Positions 1 to 10,275 of a stretch of 64,000 bases of DNA are shown one piece after another. Made by a program: the position numbers and the translations under genes. The stretch's first letter is position 1; every line of letters begins with the position of its first letter. The notes under the pieces are model-generated. The model did not search any database and had not been told where the DNA came from. It saw nothing but the letters and a program-made list of their open reading frames with translations. This DNA comes from Vibrio lentus (GTDB lineage Bacteria; Pseudomonadota; Gammaproteobacteria; Enterobacterales; Vibrionaceae). Location: assembly GCF_002875945.1 (NCBI RefSeq), contig NZ_MCZK01000097.1, positions 186,001-250,000 of the forward strand. The letters are read 5' to 3'.

Positions 1-61
1 ATTGATTGCGCTTCTACTGTTAAAAACACCAAGTGCTAAACCACTAGAAACGCGAATCGAA

Positions 62-778
62 TTAGTCTTCTAGGTCACCACAAAAGCGGTAGCCTTCACC
101 GTGAATCGTTGCGATGATTTCTGGCGTACCAGAAACTGATTCAAAGTGCTTACGAATACGACGAATTGTTACGTCTACAGTACGATCGTGTGGCTTAAGC
201 TCACGGCCAGTCATCTTCTTAAGAAGGTCAGCACGTGTTTGGATCTTACCTGGGTTCTCACAGAAGTGAAGTAGAGCACGGAACTCTGAACGAGGTAGCT
301 TGTAGCCTTCGCCATCTGGGCTAACCAGAGAACGACTGTTGATGTCTAGTACCCAACCGTTGAACTCGTACTTCTCAACGCTACGTTTTTCTTCTTGAAC
401 AGAGCTTGTGCTCATTGAACGGTTAAGAAGGTTACGTGCACGAATAGTCAGTTCACGAGGGTTGAAAGGCTTAGTGATGTAGTCATCAGCGCCGATCTCT
501 AGGCCAAGGATCTTATCAACTTCATTATCACGACCCGTTAAGAACATAAGCGCTACATTTGCTTGCTCACGCAGTTCACGCGCAAGTAGTAGGCCATTCT
601 TACCAGGAAGGTTGATGTCCATAATTACAAGGTTAACTTGGTTGTCAGATAGCACTTGGTGCATCTCTTCACCGTCGCTAGCCTCAAAAACAGCATATCC
701 CTCTGCTTCAAAAATACTCTTTAGAGTGTTACGAGTTACTTGCTCATCTTCAACGATAAGAATCTGCGGGGTTTGCAT
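62..778 (-). CDS. arcA: Aerobic respiration control response regulator ArcA
   Basis: OmpR-family response regulator of the ArcB/ArcA two-component system, which represses aerobic respiratory genes when oxygen is low. The 238-residue protein matches the usual ArcA length. The receiver domain has the acidic pair near residues 10-12, phospho-acceptor Asp54 in [12 protein letters not shown] and the conserved Lys in TKPFNP. The C-terminal winged helix ends with the typical TIHGEGYRF. The frame is open for 35 more codons upstream, but the ArcA family begins at [12 protein letters not shown], so that start is used; no strong Shine-Dalgarno is seen. The upstream region carries a perfect FNR-type box and ArcA-like direct repeats. 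Identification is very secure. Confidence 0.97.
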   Translation of the reverse strand: MQTPQILIVEDEQVTRNTLKSIFEAEGYAVFEASDGEEMHQVLSDNQVNLVIMDINLPGKNGLLLARELREQANVALMFLTGRDNEVDKILGLEIGADDYITKPFNPRELTIRARNLLNRSMSTSSVQEEKRSVEKYEFNGWVLDINSRSLVSPDGEGYKLPRSEFRALLHFCENPGKIQTRADLLKKMTGRELKPHDRTVDVTIRRIRKHFESVSGTPEIIATIHGEGYRFCGDLED

Positions 779-989
779 TTGGCGGTACCTAAATTTGTGA
801 CGAAACTGTGCTAATAGAATAAATTCTAGGCAAAAACATAACATACAGGTAATGTAATTTTGATGATAACTTAAAGTTTTCAAAAAAACACTTACTTCCA
901 GCTATCTGCCTTCCTTGAAGTATTGCCCAATAACGTAGATCCAGTACGCCTTTCAATCATTCTGTTAGTGATTGCAGTGGATTCTATAA

Positions 990-1007
990 TGTTAACAGCA
1001 TGCTAAC
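990..1007. promoter_or_regulatory. Candidate ArcA-type direct repeat
   Basis: TGTTAAC at 990-996 and TGCTAAC at 1001-1007 are direct repeats with an 11-bp period, the geometry of ArcA boxes. A further TGTTAAT lies at 1018-1024 but out of phase. The location about 210 bp upstream of arcA suggests autoregulation. This is inference from motif shape only. Confidence 0.4.
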
Positions 1008-1037
1008 AACGCGAGAATGTTAATTCCATTCACTTTG

Positions 1038-1051
1038 TTGATTTACATCAA
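1038..1051. promoter_or_regulatory. FNR box upstream of arcA
   Basis: TTGATTTACATCAA is a perfect match to the FNR consensus TTGAT-N4-ATCAA. It lies 260 bp upstream of the arcA start. In E. coli arcA is FNR-activated from a distant promoter, so the same arrangement is likely here. It could alternatively serve the divergent RraA-family gene at 1357. Confidence 0.7.
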
Positions 1052-1356
1052 TTGCCGTATCGCAACAAACTTTAATAGTATGGCTACAACTTAACCAATG
1101 TTATGGTGATTATTTAGCAGCAAAACTAGAATGATTATTCGAGATAGTTCTCACATCTCGCTTGCTAAAGACCAGATTTTGAACCAAGGAAGCTGAAAGC
1201 TGTCCTTAGAGTCTAGTAGATAAATATGCGCAATCAACTTTAATTCAGTATTAAATTGAGCATAGAACAATGAAAACAAAGGATTAATTCTAACAACATA
1301 TAAAAGCATAGAGGCACACCCGCATTAGACGGCAACGCCTTACTCACGGAGGATAT

Positions 1357-1842
1357 ATGCACGATATAACACCTGATTTGTGTGACGAGTTTGAAAGCAA
1401 AGTCACCTTACTGAACATGCCATTACAGAACTTCGGCCAACGTGGTGCGTTCTGGGGAAAAATTGTAACAGTTCGTTGTTATCACGATAATTCCAAGGTT
1501 CGTGAGGTTTTAGAGACCGATGGCTGCGGCAAAGTACTTGTCGTAGACGGTAATGGCTCGTGTCAAAAAGCGTTACTTGGCGATCAATTGGCGATTCTGG
1601 CCATAGAAAATGGTTGGGAAGGCGTCATTGTGAATGGTGCGGTTCGAGATGTGGCGATGATGGCGCAGATGGATCTTGGTATTCAAGCTCTCGGAGCCTC
1701 TCCATTTAAAACTGAGAAGCACGGTGTTGGGCAGGTTAATGTCACGCTCACGGTACATAATCAACTGATTCAACAGGGTGATTATATTTATGCTGACTGG
1801 AACGGTGTCTTAATCTCAACTGAGTTATTGATGGAATCCTAA
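1357..1842 (+). CDS. RraA-family protein (RNase E inhibitor-like / aldolase fold)
   Basis: 161 residues, the same length as E. coli RraA, with collinear blocks such as [20 protein letters not shown] and [14 protein letters not shown]. Family members either bind RNase E and inhibit it or act as class II 4-hydroxy-4-methyl-2-oxoglutarate aldolases/oxaloacetate decarboxylases. The GAVRDV motif keeps the Arg-Asp pair used by the enzymes, whereas E. coli RraA as I recall it has Arg-Gln there. The start is well supported by GGAGG five bases upstream. It stands divergent from arcA. I leave the symbol blank because a second, canonical rraA may exist elsewhere in the genome. Confidence 0.8.
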   Translation: MHDITPDLCDEFESKVTLLNMPLQNFGQRGAFWGKIVTVRCYHDNSKVREVLETDGCGKVLVVDGNGSCQKALLGDQLAILAIENGWEGVIVNGAVRDVAMMAQMDLGIQALGASPFKTEKHGVGQVNVTLTVHNQLIQQGDYIYADWNGVLISTELLMES

Positions 1843-1850
1843 TTGCTGGA

Positions 1851-2327
1851 TTAAAAGCGAAAGCCCAATCCCACTTCAACACCGCGTTGCCACTCTTCAT
1901 AATCAAGGGTGGCATGCATATCTAAATTGTCTGTTAGCTGGACACGGCTCGATACTTCGGCAGCCACTGACTTATCGTTATCTTCTGTCTCGTCTTTATA
2001 TGTATGCAGAGAGCTGTTGAAAGAGATGCGTTCAGAGAATTGATAGCTCACCCCACTCAAGAAACCACTTTCGTATTTGAGAGAATCACTGTTAATACGT
2101 GCCCCTACATAAAGGTCGACATCAGCAAATAGACTGTAGGAATAGCCGCTGTCTACTTTCCACGTATCGAAGCTTTCACTAGAGGCGTTTTGGGTTGAGA
2201 TAAAAAACTTATGAGAAGAGCTATCTATCTGGCTTGGGAGCAGAGGTAAACCGCTTAATATAGGTAAGTCATCCGCAGAACAAACAGCAGGCACAGCAAA
2301 AACTAAAAGAATAAGTAATCTCTTCAC
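1851..2327 (-). CDS. Small outer-membrane beta-barrel-like protein, function unknown
   Basis: 158 residues with a clear Sec signal peptide (KR near the start, hydrophobic stretch, probable cleavage after VCSA around residue 18). The mature part alternates polar and hydrophobic residues in strands and ends in GLGFRF with a terminal Phe, the signature of outer-membrane beta-barrels. No catalytic motif is seen. It converges on the RraA-family gene, with 8 bases between the stop codons. I do not recognise a named family; a small porin-like or assembly-accessory barrel is the likeliest class. Confidence 0.65.
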   Translation of the reverse strand: MKRLLILLVFAVPAVCSADDLPILSGLPLLPSQIDSSSHKFFISTQNASSESFDTWKVDSGYSYSLFADVDLYVGARINSDSLKYESGFLSGVSYQFSERISFNSSLHTYKDETEDNDKSVAAEVSSRVQLTDNLDMHATLDYEEWQRGVEVGLGFRF

Positions 2328-2631
2328 TTCCCACCCCTGATGTCATTATTATTGTTCTTCGAACGTTATCGTTCAATTAAAGCACAGAATTTGTACGTTC
2401 GCTGCACTATCGATATAGCATTTTGTTATGACTATATATGCAACTGCTCACCCTTGCTTGTTTGGTGAGTTAATCCAGTCTCTGAATGGCAGGCTGATGC
2501 AGGGCGTTTTATCCCTTAAATGACGGTTTGCTCTGAAAAACGGTGTGAATGTAAAAAAAACGCAACTTTTCATTGACGTCTAGTGGTAAAAATTGATACA
2601 CGTAGAGTAAAGCACAAGCAGAGAATTTGAT

Positions 2632-2709
2632 ATGCAGCACGTAAGCCACCTAGTAATGACCACCACCATTATTATTACCGACATTAACATTGTTGGGGCA
2701 GGCTGCTAA
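2632..2709 (+). CDS. thrL: thr operon leader peptide
   Basis: A 25-codon ORF, too short for routine gene callers, sits just before the attenuator of thrABC. It has a run of Thr and Ile codons (TTTIIIT, then DINI), four Thr and five Ile in all. Ribosome stalling when charged tRNA-Thr or tRNA-Ile is scarce would prevent the terminator from forming, as in the enterobacterial thr operon. It ends 12 bases before the terminator stem. Confidence 0.93.
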   Translation: MQHVSHLVMTTTIIITDINIVGAGC

Positions 2710-2721
2710 GTAACGGATTTT

Positions 2722-2762
2722 AAAAAAAAGGCCTGTATCCAACAAGATACAGGCCTTTTTTT
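2722..2762 (+). terminator. thr operon attenuator terminator
   Basis: A strong hairpin with arms GGCCTGTATC and GATACAGGCC, loop CAACAA, flanked by A8 and T7 runs. It lies between thrL and thrA, so it is the attenuator. Confidence 0.92.
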
Positions 2763-2792
2763 GTACCATTTTTATGACTTATGGAGAAAGGG

Positions 2793-5252
2793 ATGCGCGT
2801 TTTAAAGTTTGGAGGTTCATCATTAGCTGATGCAGATCGTTTTTTACGAGCAGCAGATATCATCGCTAATAATGCCCAGCAAGAAGAGCTAGCCGTTGTA
2901 CTATCGGCTCCAGGAAAAACAACGAATAAGCTGGTTGCTGTTATTGAAGCAGCACTAAAAAATGGTGAAGCAGACGTACAGATTTCCGAGATCGAATCAT
3001 CATTTGCTGCATTGTTTACAGAGATTCAAGCGGTATTGCCTTCAGTTGATGGCGCTGCGTTTCAAGAGCAGGTCGATACCTCTCTTGCTCAACTTAAGCA
3101 GTTCGTGAATGGTATTAACTTACTGGGCATGTGCCCGAACCATGTTAATGCTCGCATCATCAGTAAAGGCGAGCGAATCTCGATTCAGTTAATGAAAGCG
3201 GTATTAGAAGCGAAAGGTCAGCCAGCAAGCCTGATTGACCCTGTGGAATACCTCTATGCTAAAGGTGACCACCTTGAAGCGATGGTTGATGTGGACATTT
3301 CTACACAGAACTTCCGTCAATCGCCACTTCCACAAGGCCACGTTAACATCATGCCTGGTTTTACAGCGGGTAATGAAAAAGGCGAGCTAGTCACACTAGG
3401 TCGTAATGGTTCAGACTATTCTGCGGCTGTATTGGCAGCGTGTCTGCGTGCTGACTGTTGTGAAATCTGGACTGACGTCGATGGTGTTTACAACTGTGAC
3501 CCACGCTTAGTGGATGATGCCCGTCTGCTTAAATCACTTAGCTACCAAGAAGCGATGGAGCTTTCTTACTTCGGTGCTTCAGTTCTACACCCGAAAACAA
3601 TCGCACCTATCGCACAATTCCATATTCCTTGCCTAATCAAAAACAGCTTCAACCCACAGGGTGCAGGTACTTTGATTGGCCAAGACACTGGCGAAGATAA
3701 CCTAGCGATCAAAGGCATCACTACGCTAAGTGACCTAACCATGGTTAACGTATCAGGCCCGGGCATGAAGGGCATGGTAGGCATGGCGAGTCGTGTATTC
3801 GGCGCGATGTCTTCTGCAGGCGTTTCTATTGTCCTTATTACTCAATCTTCTTCAGAATACAGCATCAGCTTCTGTATTGAATCGGCTGACAAAGTGAAAG
3901 CGAAGCAAGTGTTGTCAGACGCGTTTGAACTTGAGCTTAAAGATGGCCTATTAGAGCCAGTTGAGTTCATGGATGATGTTGCGATTGTGACGCTGGTGGG
4001 GGACGGTATGCGTACATCACGTGGCGTTGCTTCTCAGTTCTTCTCTTCTTTAGCTGAAGTGAACGTTAACATTGTTGCTATTGCTCAAGGCTCTTCAGAG
4101 CGTGCTATCTCTGCGGTTATCCCTGAAGATAAAATCTCAGAAGCAATCAAAGCGTGTCACGAAAACCTATTCAACTCTAAGCACTTCCTTGACGTCTTCG
4201 TCGTTGGTGTTGGCGGTGTCGGTGGTGAGCTTGTTGACCAGATCCAACGTCAACAAGGCAAACTGGCTGAAAAAGGCATCGTGATTCGCGTATGTGGCCT
4301 AGCAAACAGCAAAGGTTTGTTGCTAGACAGCGACGGTCTACCGCTAGAACAGTGGCGTGATCGTATGTCGAGCGCGACAGAAGAGTTTAGCCTAGCGCGT
4401 TTAGCGGCACTTGTTCAACGTAACCACATCATCAACCCTGTGTTGGTTGATTGTACGTCTAGCGAAGGTATTGCCGGACAATACGCAGATTTCCTAGCGG
4501 CTGGTTTCCACGTTGTAACACCAAACAAAAAAGCCAACACGGCAAGCATGGCTTACTACCATCAGCTTCGTGAAGTGGCACGTAACTCTCGTCGTAAGTT
4601 GATGTACGAGACAACAGTAGGCGCAGGTCTACCGGTAATCGAAAACCTACAGAACCTAATCTCTGCGGGTGATGAGCTTGAGAAGTTCAACGGCATTCTT
4701 TCTGGTTCACTGTCTTACATCTTCGGCAAGCTTGATGAAGGTATGACACTCAGCCAAGCAACCAACATTGCTAAAGATAACGGCTTTACTGAACCCGATC
4801 CTCGTGATGATCTGTCTGGTATGGATGTCGCGCGTAAGCTGCTTATTCTTGCTCGTGAAGCAGGTATGGCACTTGAGCTTGAAGATGTTGAAGTTGATCA
4901 AGCATTGCCACCGGGTTTTGATGATTCAGGTACGGTTGATGAGTTCATGGCTCGCTTGCCAGAAGCGGATGCATACTTCAAAGAGCAGTCAGCTATCGCA
5001 GCAGAAGAAGGCAAAGTACTTCGTTATGTTGGTGAGATCGCTGAAGGTAAATGTAAAGTTCGTATCGCAGCTGTTGATGGCGATGACCCAATGTTTAAGA
5101 TTAAAGATGGCGAGAACGCTCTGGCATTCTACAGCCGTTACTACCAGCCAATCCCACTCGTTCTGCGTGGCTACGGTGCAGGTACTGAAGTTACAGCAGC
5201 AGGCGTATTCTCTGATGTGATGCGTACTCTTGGTTGGAAATTAGGAGTTTAG
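2793..5252 (+). CDS. thrA: Bifunctional aspartokinase I / homoserine dehydrogenase I
   Basis: Catalyses the first and third steps of threonine synthesis: aspartate to aspartyl phosphate, and aspartate semialdehyde to homoserine. 819 residues, as in E. coli ThrA. The N-terminal aspartokinase opens with [13 protein letters not shown] regulatory repeats lie around residues 310-460; the dehydrogenase Rossmann motif [11 protein letters not shown] is near 470. The frame is open 4 codons further upstream, but GGAG ten bases before 2793 and family alignment favour this start. First structural gene of the operon; thrB follows after 2 bases. Expression is probably set by the thrL attenuator. Confidence 0.97.
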   Translation: MRVLKFGGSSLADADRFLRAADIIANNAQQEELAVVLSAPGKTTNKLVAVIEAALKNGEADVQISEIESSFAALFTEIQAVLPSVDGAAFQEQVDTSLAQLKQFVNGINLLGMCPNHVNARIISKGERISIQLMKAVLEAKGQPASLIDPVEYLYAKGDHLEAMVDVDISTQNFRQSPLPQGHVNIMPGFTAGNEKGELVTLGRNGSDYSAAVLAACLRADCCEIWTDVDGVYNCDPRLVDDARLLKSLSYQEAMELSYFGASVLHPKTIAPIAQFHIPCLIKNSFNPQGAGTLIGQDTGEDNLAIKGITTLSDLTMVNVSGPGMKGMVGMASRVFGAMSSAGVSIVLITQSSSEYSISFCIESADKVKAKQVLSDAFELELKDGLLEPVEFMDDVAIVTLVGDGMRTSRGVASQFFSSLAEVNVNIVAIAQGSSERAISAVIPEDKISEAIKACHENLFNSKHFLDVFVVGVGGVGGELVDQIQRQQGKLAEKGIVIRVCGLANSKGLLLDSDGLPLEQWRDRMSSATEEFSLARLAALVQRNHIINPVLVDCTSSEGIAGQYADFLAAGFHVVTPNKKANTASMAYYHQLREVARNSRRKLMYETTVGAGLPVIENLQNLISAGDELEKFNGILSGSLSYIFGKLDEGMTLSQATNIAKDNGFTEPDPRDDLSGMDVARKLLILAREAGMALELEDVEVDQALPPGFDDSGTVDEFMARLPEADAYFKEQSAIAAEEGKVLRYVGEIAEGKCKVRIAAVDGDDPMFKIKDGENALAFYSRYYQPIPLVLRGYGAGTEVTAAGVFSDVMRTLGWKLGV

Positions 5253-5254
5253 GA

Positions 5255-6226
5255 ATGAGTTCAAGTGATATGGATGTTGTCGTTTATGCTCCTGCATCAA
5301 TCGGCAATGTCAGTGTAGGTTTTGATGTGCTGGGGGCCGCTGTGTCTCCAGTGGATGGCACATTGCTTGGTGACCGAGTAATGGTTAAAGCCGGTGATGA
5401 ACCATTCTCGCTAAAAACAGCAGGCAGCTTTGTTTCTAAGCTGCCAACTGAAACCAAAGAAAATATTGTTTACGACTGCTGGGTTGTGTTCTCTCGCGAG
5501 TTAGACAAGAAAGGTATCTCAGTTAAGCCTCTAGAGATGACGCTAGAAAAGAACATGCCTATCGGCTCTGGTTTAGGATCAAGTGCATGTTCAATTGTCG
5601 CGGCGCTTGATGCCTTGAACCGTTTTCATGGTCAGCCGTTGAATGAAACTGAACTGCTTGCTCTGATGGGTGAAATGGAAGGTAAAATTTCAGGCGGCAT
5701 ACATTACGATAACGTTGCGCCATGTTACCTTGGCGGTGTGCAGCTTATGCTTGAAGAATTAGGCATTATTAGCCAAGAGGTTCCATGTTTTGACGATTGG
5801 TATTGGGTAATGGCTTACCCTGGCATCAAGGTTTCAACGGCTGAAGCGCGAGAGATCTTGCCTTCTCAGTATCGCCGTCAAGATGTGATTGCCCATGGTC
5901 GCCATTTAGCGGGCTTTATTCATGCTTGTCACTCTGGTCAGCCAGAGCTCGCAGCTAAGATGATCAAAGACGTGATTGCTGAACCATATCGTGAGAAACT
6001 GCTTCCAGGGTTTGCTGATGCACGCAAATATGCAACGTCAGCAGGAGCATTAGCAACCGGAATCTCTGGTAGTGGCCCTACGCTATTTAGCATTTGCAAA
6101 GAACAAGATGTCGCCGAGCGTGTTGCACGCTGGTTAGAACAAAATTACGTACAAAATGAAGAAGGATTCGTCCACGTTTGTCGCTTAGATAAGCAAGGTT
6201 CGATCGTTACAGGAAGTGAGTTATGA
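5255..6226 (+). CDS. thrB: Homoserine kinase
   Basis: Phosphorylates homoserine to O-phosphohomoserine. 323 residues, GHMP-kinase fold, with the N-terminal [19 protein letters not shown] block and the glycine-rich ATP loop [14 protein letters not shown] late [10 protein letters not shown] motif is also typical. The ATG at 5255 follows GGAG at a spacing of 8; a longer TTG-start reading overlaps thrA and is rejected, and ATG 5270 is a possible shorter start. The stop overlaps the thrC start (ATGA), implying translational coupling. Confidence 0.96.
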   Translation: MSSSDMDVVVYAPASIGNVSVGFDVLGAAVSPVDGTLLGDRVMVKAGDEPFSLKTAGSFVSKLPTETKENIVYDCWVVFSRELDKKGISVKPLEMTLEKNMPIGSGLGSSACSIVAALDALNRFHGQPLNETELLALMGEMEGKISGGIHYDNVAPCYLGGVQLMLEELGIISQEVPCFDDWYWVMAYPGIKVSTAEAREILPSQYRRQDVIAHGRHLAGFIHACHSGQPELAAKMIKDVIAEPYREKLLPGFADARKYATSAGALATGISGSGPTLFSICKEQDVAERVARWLEQNYVQNEEGFVHVCRLDKQGSIVTGSEL

Positions 6227-7509
6227 AGCTGTACAACATCAAAGAAAACGATGAGCAAGTCTCTTTTGGCCAAGCCGTTCGTCAAGGTCTAGGCCGTAAC
6301 CAAGGTCTATTTTTCCCATCAGAGCTGCCTAAGTTCGATGACATCGATGCACTACTTGCAGAGGACTTTGTCCCTCGTAGTTCAAAGATTCTTTCTGCTC
6401 TCATTGGTGATGAATTACCAAAAGAACAGATTGATCAACTAGTGGATGCGGCATTCCAATTCCCAGCTCCGATCAACCAAGTGAAAGACGGTGTTTACGC
6501 TCTTGAACTGTTTCACGGTCCAACGTTAGCATTTAAAGATTTCGGTGGCCGTTTTATGGCTCAATCTTTAGCCGCGGTTTCTGATGGCGGTCAAATCACT
6601 ATCTTAACGGCTACATCGGGTGATACTGGCGCTGCGGTTGCGCATGCTTTTTACGGCATGGAAGACATCAATGTTGTGATCCTTTACCCGAAAGGTAAGA
6701 TCAGCCCACTGCAAGAAAAGCTATTCTGTACGCTAGGTAAGAACATCCACACTATCGCAATTGATGGCGATTTTGATGCGTGTCAGGCACTCGTAAAAGA
6801 CGCGTTTGACGACGCTGAATTACGTAAAGAGATTGGCTTGAACTCAGCAAACTCAATCAACATCAGCCGTTTGATGGCTCAGATTTGTTACTACTTTGAA
6901 GCGGCTTCTCAGCTAACCAAAGAGCAACGTGAAAATCTAGTTATCTCAGTACCAAGTGGTAACTTTGGTAACCTAACAGCAGGCCTATTAGCGAAAGCGC
7001 TAGGCTTACCAGTTAAACGCTTCATAGCAGCAACCAATGAAAATGACACGGTTCCTCGTTACCTAGAAACGGGCCAATGGGATCCAAAACCAACGGTTGC
7101 GACAACATCGAACGCGATGGATGTTAGCCAACCAAACAACTGGCCACGTATCGAAGAGCTTTGCCAACTGAAAGGTTGGGGACTGGATACTTTGGGTAAA
7201 GGGAAAGTATCTGATGAGCAGAGTGCTGAATCAGTACGCGACCTAAAAGCTCAAGGCTACCTGTGTGAACCTCATGGTGCGATTGCTTACCGTCTATTGG
7301 AAGAGCAGCTGCAAGAGAACGAGACAGGCCTGTTCTTATGTACGGCACACCCGGCTAAATTCAAAGAAGTGGTTGATGACATCTTAGGTACTGACATTGA
7401 ACTTCCTGGCCCGCTGGCTAAGCACGCGGTGATGGAGTTGTTGTCTGAAGACCTAGATAATGATTTTGAAGCTTTGAAAGTGGTACTTCGTCGAGTTCAA
7501 CCTGCTTAA
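6223..7509 (+). CDS. thrC: Threonine synthase
   Basis: PLP-dependent enzyme that converts O-phosphohomoserine to threonine, the last step of the pathway. 428 residues, normal length. PLP-lysine motif [13 protein letters not shown] lies near residue 105 and the phosphate-binding ATSGDTGAA block follows. The start overlaps the thrB stop as ATGA. Last gene of the operon, followed by a strong terminator. Confidence 0.97.
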   Translation: MKLYNIKENDEQVSFGQAVRQGLGRNQGLFFPSELPKFDDIDALLAEDFVPRSSKILSALIGDELPKEQIDQLVDAAFQFPAPINQVKDGVYALELFHGPTLAFKDFGGRFMAQSLAAVSDGGQITILTATSGDTGAAVAHAFYGMEDINVVILYPKGKISPLQEKLFCTLGKNIHTIAIDGDFDACQALVKDAFDDAELRKEIGLNSANSINISRLMAQICYYFEAASQLTKEQRENLVISVPSGNFGNLTAGLLAKALGLPVKRFIAATNENDTVPRYLETGQWDPKPTVATTSNAMDVSQPNNWPRIEELCQLKGWGLDTLGKGKVSDEQSAESVRDLKAQGYLCEPHGAIAYRLLEEQLQENETGLFLCTAHPAKFKEVVDDILGTDIELPGPLAKHAVMELLSEDLDNDFEALKVVLRRVQPA

Positions 7510-7558
7510 TCTGACAGAACCTAGAAGTGCAGACCTGTATAATTTAGGTCGTTGAGAT

Positions 7559-7589
7559 AAAGGTGAATGAGCAATCATTCACCTTTTTT
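7559..7589 (+). terminator. thr operon terminator
   Basis: Stem AAGGTGAATGA / TCATTCACCTT with a GCAA loop, followed by a T run. It lies 50 bases after thrC. A smaller hairpin (GACCT / AGGTC, 7532-7550) precedes it. Confidence 0.9.
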
Positions 7590-7705
7590 ATTGCCTGAAT
7601 GATTTTTAGAAGTAATCTCTAATGCAGTATTTTCTTCAGCTTGATGGGGCTGGCTCAAGCTCGGTAACTGAACTGACTGAACCAAAGTTTAATAAAAGGG
7701 GTAGT

Positions 7706-8365
7706 ATGAATTTTTTGATTTTTCTTGGCTCTGTACGTGAGAGCACACCACCAAGGCCTGCTCGATTAGGGATGAGAGTCAGCAAAGCGTGTGAAAAGTT
7801 ACTGGTGGATAAACATTCTGAGCATACGGTCGAAATCATCGACCCTCTGAATTACGATTTTGGCGATGTGTTTAAGCCTGAGTTTTCGTATCATCGTTCT
7901 AAGGTGCCAGCACATCTTGCAGAATTAGCCGACAAGATCGCAAAGGCTGACGGCTATGTGATGGTTAGCCCGGAATACAATCATTCGATGAGCCCAGCAC
8001 TAGCTAATATTCTCAACCATTTTGGCAGCTCGCTATTTTCATATAAACCGAGTGCGATTGTGACTTACTCTGCGGGTCAATGGGGCGGGGCAAGAGCATC
8101 CGTTTCGATGCGAACCTTCCTATCAGAGTTAGGTTGTTTGCCGGTTTCTGCGATGATTCATCTGCCTAAAGCACAAGAAGTGTTTGATGAAGAGGGCTGT
8201 GTTGTTCAAGAGTCAGAACAAGCACAATGGGATGAGTACATGAACCGCACCTTCCATCAGTTGATGTGGTGGGCGCAAGGGGCAGCGTTGCAAAGAGAAA
8301 ATGTCGATCCAACTGCTTTAGCGAAAGCCTTCACCAAAGATCCTTCTCAACGAAACGCGCCATAG
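7706..8365 (+). CDS. NADPH-dependent FMN reductase family protein
   Basis: 219 residues with the flavodoxin-like fold of the NADPH-dependent FMN reductase/quinone reductase family. The phosphate loop is FLGSVREST near the N-terminus and the SPEYNHSMSPALANILNHF block contacts flavin. Probable role is reducing FMN, quinones or azo compounds in the cytoplasm; the true substrate is unknown. The frame is open 28 codons further upstream, but AAGGGG just before ATG 7706 and the fold's N-terminus support this start. Apparently monocistronic, isolated from the thr operon by a terminator. Confidence 0.85.
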   Translation: MNFLIFLGSVRESTPPRPARLGMRVSKACEKLLVDKHSEHTVEIIDPLNYDFGDVFKPEFSYHRSKVPAHLAELADKIAKADGYVMVSPEYNHSMSPALANILNHFGSSLFSYKPSAIVTYSAGQWGGARASVSMRTFLSELGCLPVSAMIHLPKAQEVFDEEGCVVQESEQAQWDEYMNRTFHQLMWWAQGAALQRENVDPTALAKAFTKDPSQRNAP

Positions 8366-8495
8366 CCAGATTTAATTGGTGGTAGTACTTAGTCAATTCT
8401 CAGTTGGCTGATATGGAGTTGAGATATTTGGTTGATTTTGCGTGAGATAGTTAGGGATAAGAAGTTAGCGACAATAAGTTGATAACACTAAAACT

Positions 8496-8529
8496 AAAAA
8501 AGCTTGGCCATTTCTGACCAAGCTTTTTA
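8496..8529. terminator. Bidirectional terminator between reductase gene and grcA
   Basis: Near-perfect stem with arms AAAAAGCTTGG and CCAAGCTTTTT around a short loop, A-rich on one side and T-rich on the other. It can stop transcription from both converging genes. Confidence 0.85.
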
Positions 8530-8556
8530 AATCTTTAACGCTCTACTTTGCTGAGA

Positions 8557-8934
8557 TTATAGAGACTCAGTGAACGTACGTGCGATAACGTCACGTTGCT
8601 GTTCAGTAGTTAGAGAGTTGAAACGTACAGCGTAACCCGATACACGGATAGTTAGCTGTGGGTAGTTCTCTGGGTGAGCAACAGCATCTTCTAGCGTTTC
8701 ACGCTTAAGAACGTTAACGTTTAGGTGTTGACCACCTTCGATGCGTGGTGCTGCTTCGATTGCAACTTCACGGCTTTCGTACTCGCCTAGGTCTGCAGCT
8801 GAGATAACTTGGTCAGCTTCGAAACCTGAAGTAGCAACAACACAACGAGCTTCATTCTTCTCGCTATCTAGTAGCCAGATTGAGTTTAGTAGGTCATCGT
8901 TTGCTGCTTTAGTAATTTGAATACCTTGGATCAT
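8557..8934 (-). CDS. grcA: Autonomous glycyl radical cofactor
   Basis: 125-residue YfiD/GrcA protein that replaces the oxygen-damaged C-terminal radical domain of pyruvate formate-lyase. The glycyl-radical motif RVSGYAVRF is present, with the radical glycine at about residue 100. Length and C-terminus match the family. AGGAG six bases before the ATG supports the start. Two FNR boxes in the upstream region fit the strong anaerobic induction known for yfiD. ArcA is another known regulator of the family and is encoded in this window. Confidence 0.96.
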   Translation of the reverse strand: MIQGIQITKAANDDLLNSIWLLDSEKNEARCVVATSGFEADQVISAADLGEYESREVAIEAAPRIEGGQHLNVNVLKRETLEDAVAHPENYPQLTIRVSGYAVRFNSLTTEQQRDVIARTFTESL

Positions 8935-9032
8935 AACTATCTCCTAGTCCACTGAATGTGGTTTGATTATGGTGTTAACTTTCGATTTTTATTGAGCTGG
9001 GTAATATATACCTAATATTAGTAAGGTTAACA

Positions 9033-9046
9033 TTGATTTAAGTCAA
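9033..9046. promoter_or_regulatory. FNR box 1 upstream of grcA
   Basis: TTGATTTAAGTCAA matches TTGAT-N4-ATCAA at 9 of 10 consensus positions. It lies 99 bp upstream of the grcA start codon, inside an AT-rich 326-base intergenic region shared with nfo. Confidence 0.65.
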
Positions 9047-9085
9047 AAAACAACCAAAAACCATATTTTTACAAAGGTAATTATA

Positions 9086-9099
9086 TTGAGGTAAATCAA
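9086..9099. promoter_or_regulatory. FNR box 2 upstream of grcA
   Basis: TTGAGGTAAATCAA matches 9 of 10 FNR consensus positions. It is 53 bp, about five helical turns, from box 1. Paired FNR boxes are known for E. coli yfiD, where the distal site modulates the proximal one. Confidence 0.65.
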
Positions 9100-9260
9100 T
9101 AAAACCTTTGAAAACAAAGTAATTACAAAATATTTTAAAGTATAAAAAATATTTAACAGTCTTATTTGTTGTAAGTTTACTACATTTGTTGTGTTTTTAT
9201 TGAACTACAAACGATACGACCCTTTATTTATTAAGCATTCTGAAAGTGTAAAGTGATTTA

Positions 9261-10169
9261 ATGACAAACAATAATTCATCTTCAAAACCTCAAACCAATA
9301 TTAAGTTTATTGGCGCTCATGTGTCTGCTGCAGGCGGTGTTGATCAGGCTCCAATGCGCGCAAGAGAGATCGGTGCCAATGCTTTTGCGCTGTTTACTAA
9401 AAACCAAAGACAGTGGGCAGCAAAACCGCTAGAAGCCAAAACCATCAGCGCCTTTAAAGCCAACTGCAAAATGTTAGGTTTTAGCGCTGAGCACATTCTT
9501 CCTCATGATTCCTACCTTATTAACTTAGGAGCACCAGAAGAAGAGAAGCTAGAGAAATCGCGTGCAGCTTTTATTGATGAAATGGAGCGCTGTAATCAAC
9601 TTGGACTGACGCTTTTGAATTTTCATCCTGGGAGTCATTTAAAGAAAATCTCAGAAAGCGAATGTTTGGCCAAGATCGCTGAGTCGATCAACTTGGCTCA
9701 CCAAGCGGTGCCTGATGTGATTGCGGTGATTGAGAATACCTCAGGGCAGGGCACGAACCTTGGCTGGAAGTTTGAGCACCTAGCAGAGATCATCGACCAA
9801 GTAGAAGATAAGTCACGCGTTGGCGTGTGTTTAGATACCTGCCATACCTTTACTGCCGGTTACGACCTACGAACAAAAGAAGCGTGTGAGCATACTTTTG
9901 CAGAGTTCGATCGCATTGTGGGCATGCACTATCTAAGAGCAATGCACATCAATGATTCAAAAGCTGAGTTCGCAAGCCGAGTTGATAGACACCATTCTTT
10001 AGGAAAAGGTGAGATTGGCTGGGATTGTTTTGAATATATTGGCTCAGATTCTCGCTTTAATGGTATCCCTCTTATCTTGGAAACCATTGATTCGACGATC
10101 TGGAAAGAGGAAATTCAACAACTTAGAATGTTTCATCGCTCAGCAACGCTAGTTAGCGAAGAAGCGTAA
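9261..10169 (+). CDS. nfo: Endonuclease IV
   Basis: AP endonuclease of base excision repair; cuts 5' of abasic sites with a zinc cluster. 302 residues, slightly longer than E. coli Nfo because of a Ser/Asn-rich N-terminal tail before the conserved [11 protein letters not shown]. Metal-binding segments [37 protein letters not shown] and the late LILETID are all present. Divergent from grcA. A weak ribosome site leaves the exact start open; a start nearer FIGAHVS is possible. Confidence 0.96.
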   Translation: MTNNNSSSKPQTNIKFIGAHVSAAGGVDQAPMRAREIGANAFALFTKNQRQWAAKPLEAKTISAFKANCKMLGFSAEHILPHDSYLINLGAPEEEKLEKSRAAFIDEMERCNQLGLTLLNFHPGSHLKKISESECLAKIAESINLAHQAVPDVIAVIENTSGQGTNLGWKFEHLAEIIDQVEDKSRVGVCLDTCHTFTAGYDLRTKEACEHTFAEFDRIVGMHYLRAMHINDSKAEFASRVDRHHSLGKGEIGWDCFEYIGSDSRFNGIPLILETIDSTIWKEEIQQLRMFHRSATLVSEEA

Positions 10170-10210
10170 TAATAGAGGGAATAATTAATTTCCTGCTATT
10201 CCTAAAAATT

Positions 10211-10272
10211 GGCACCTTTCTTTCATAGTATTAAAGTGAATATGTAGTTCACGATGTCTTAGAGGAGGTGCC
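10211..10272 (+). promoter_or_regulatory. Leader that can mask a Shine-Dalgarno sequence
   Basis: GGCACCT at 10211-10217 is perfectly complementary to AGGTGCC at 10266-10272, and two G-U pairs extend the stem over the strong AGAGGAGG ribosome site of the 42-codon ORF at 10276. Such a stem with a 48-base loop would hide the ribosome site. Regulatory role is inference. Confidence 0.45.
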
Positions 10273-10275
10273 TTT

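Noticed and set aside
4768..5220. 150-aa ORF inside thrA
   Set aside because: Frame shadow of thrA with no ribosome site and unlikely composition.
5234..5254. Longer thrB from TTG 5234
   Set aside because: Overlaps thrA and lacks family support; ATG 5255 has a good ribosome site.
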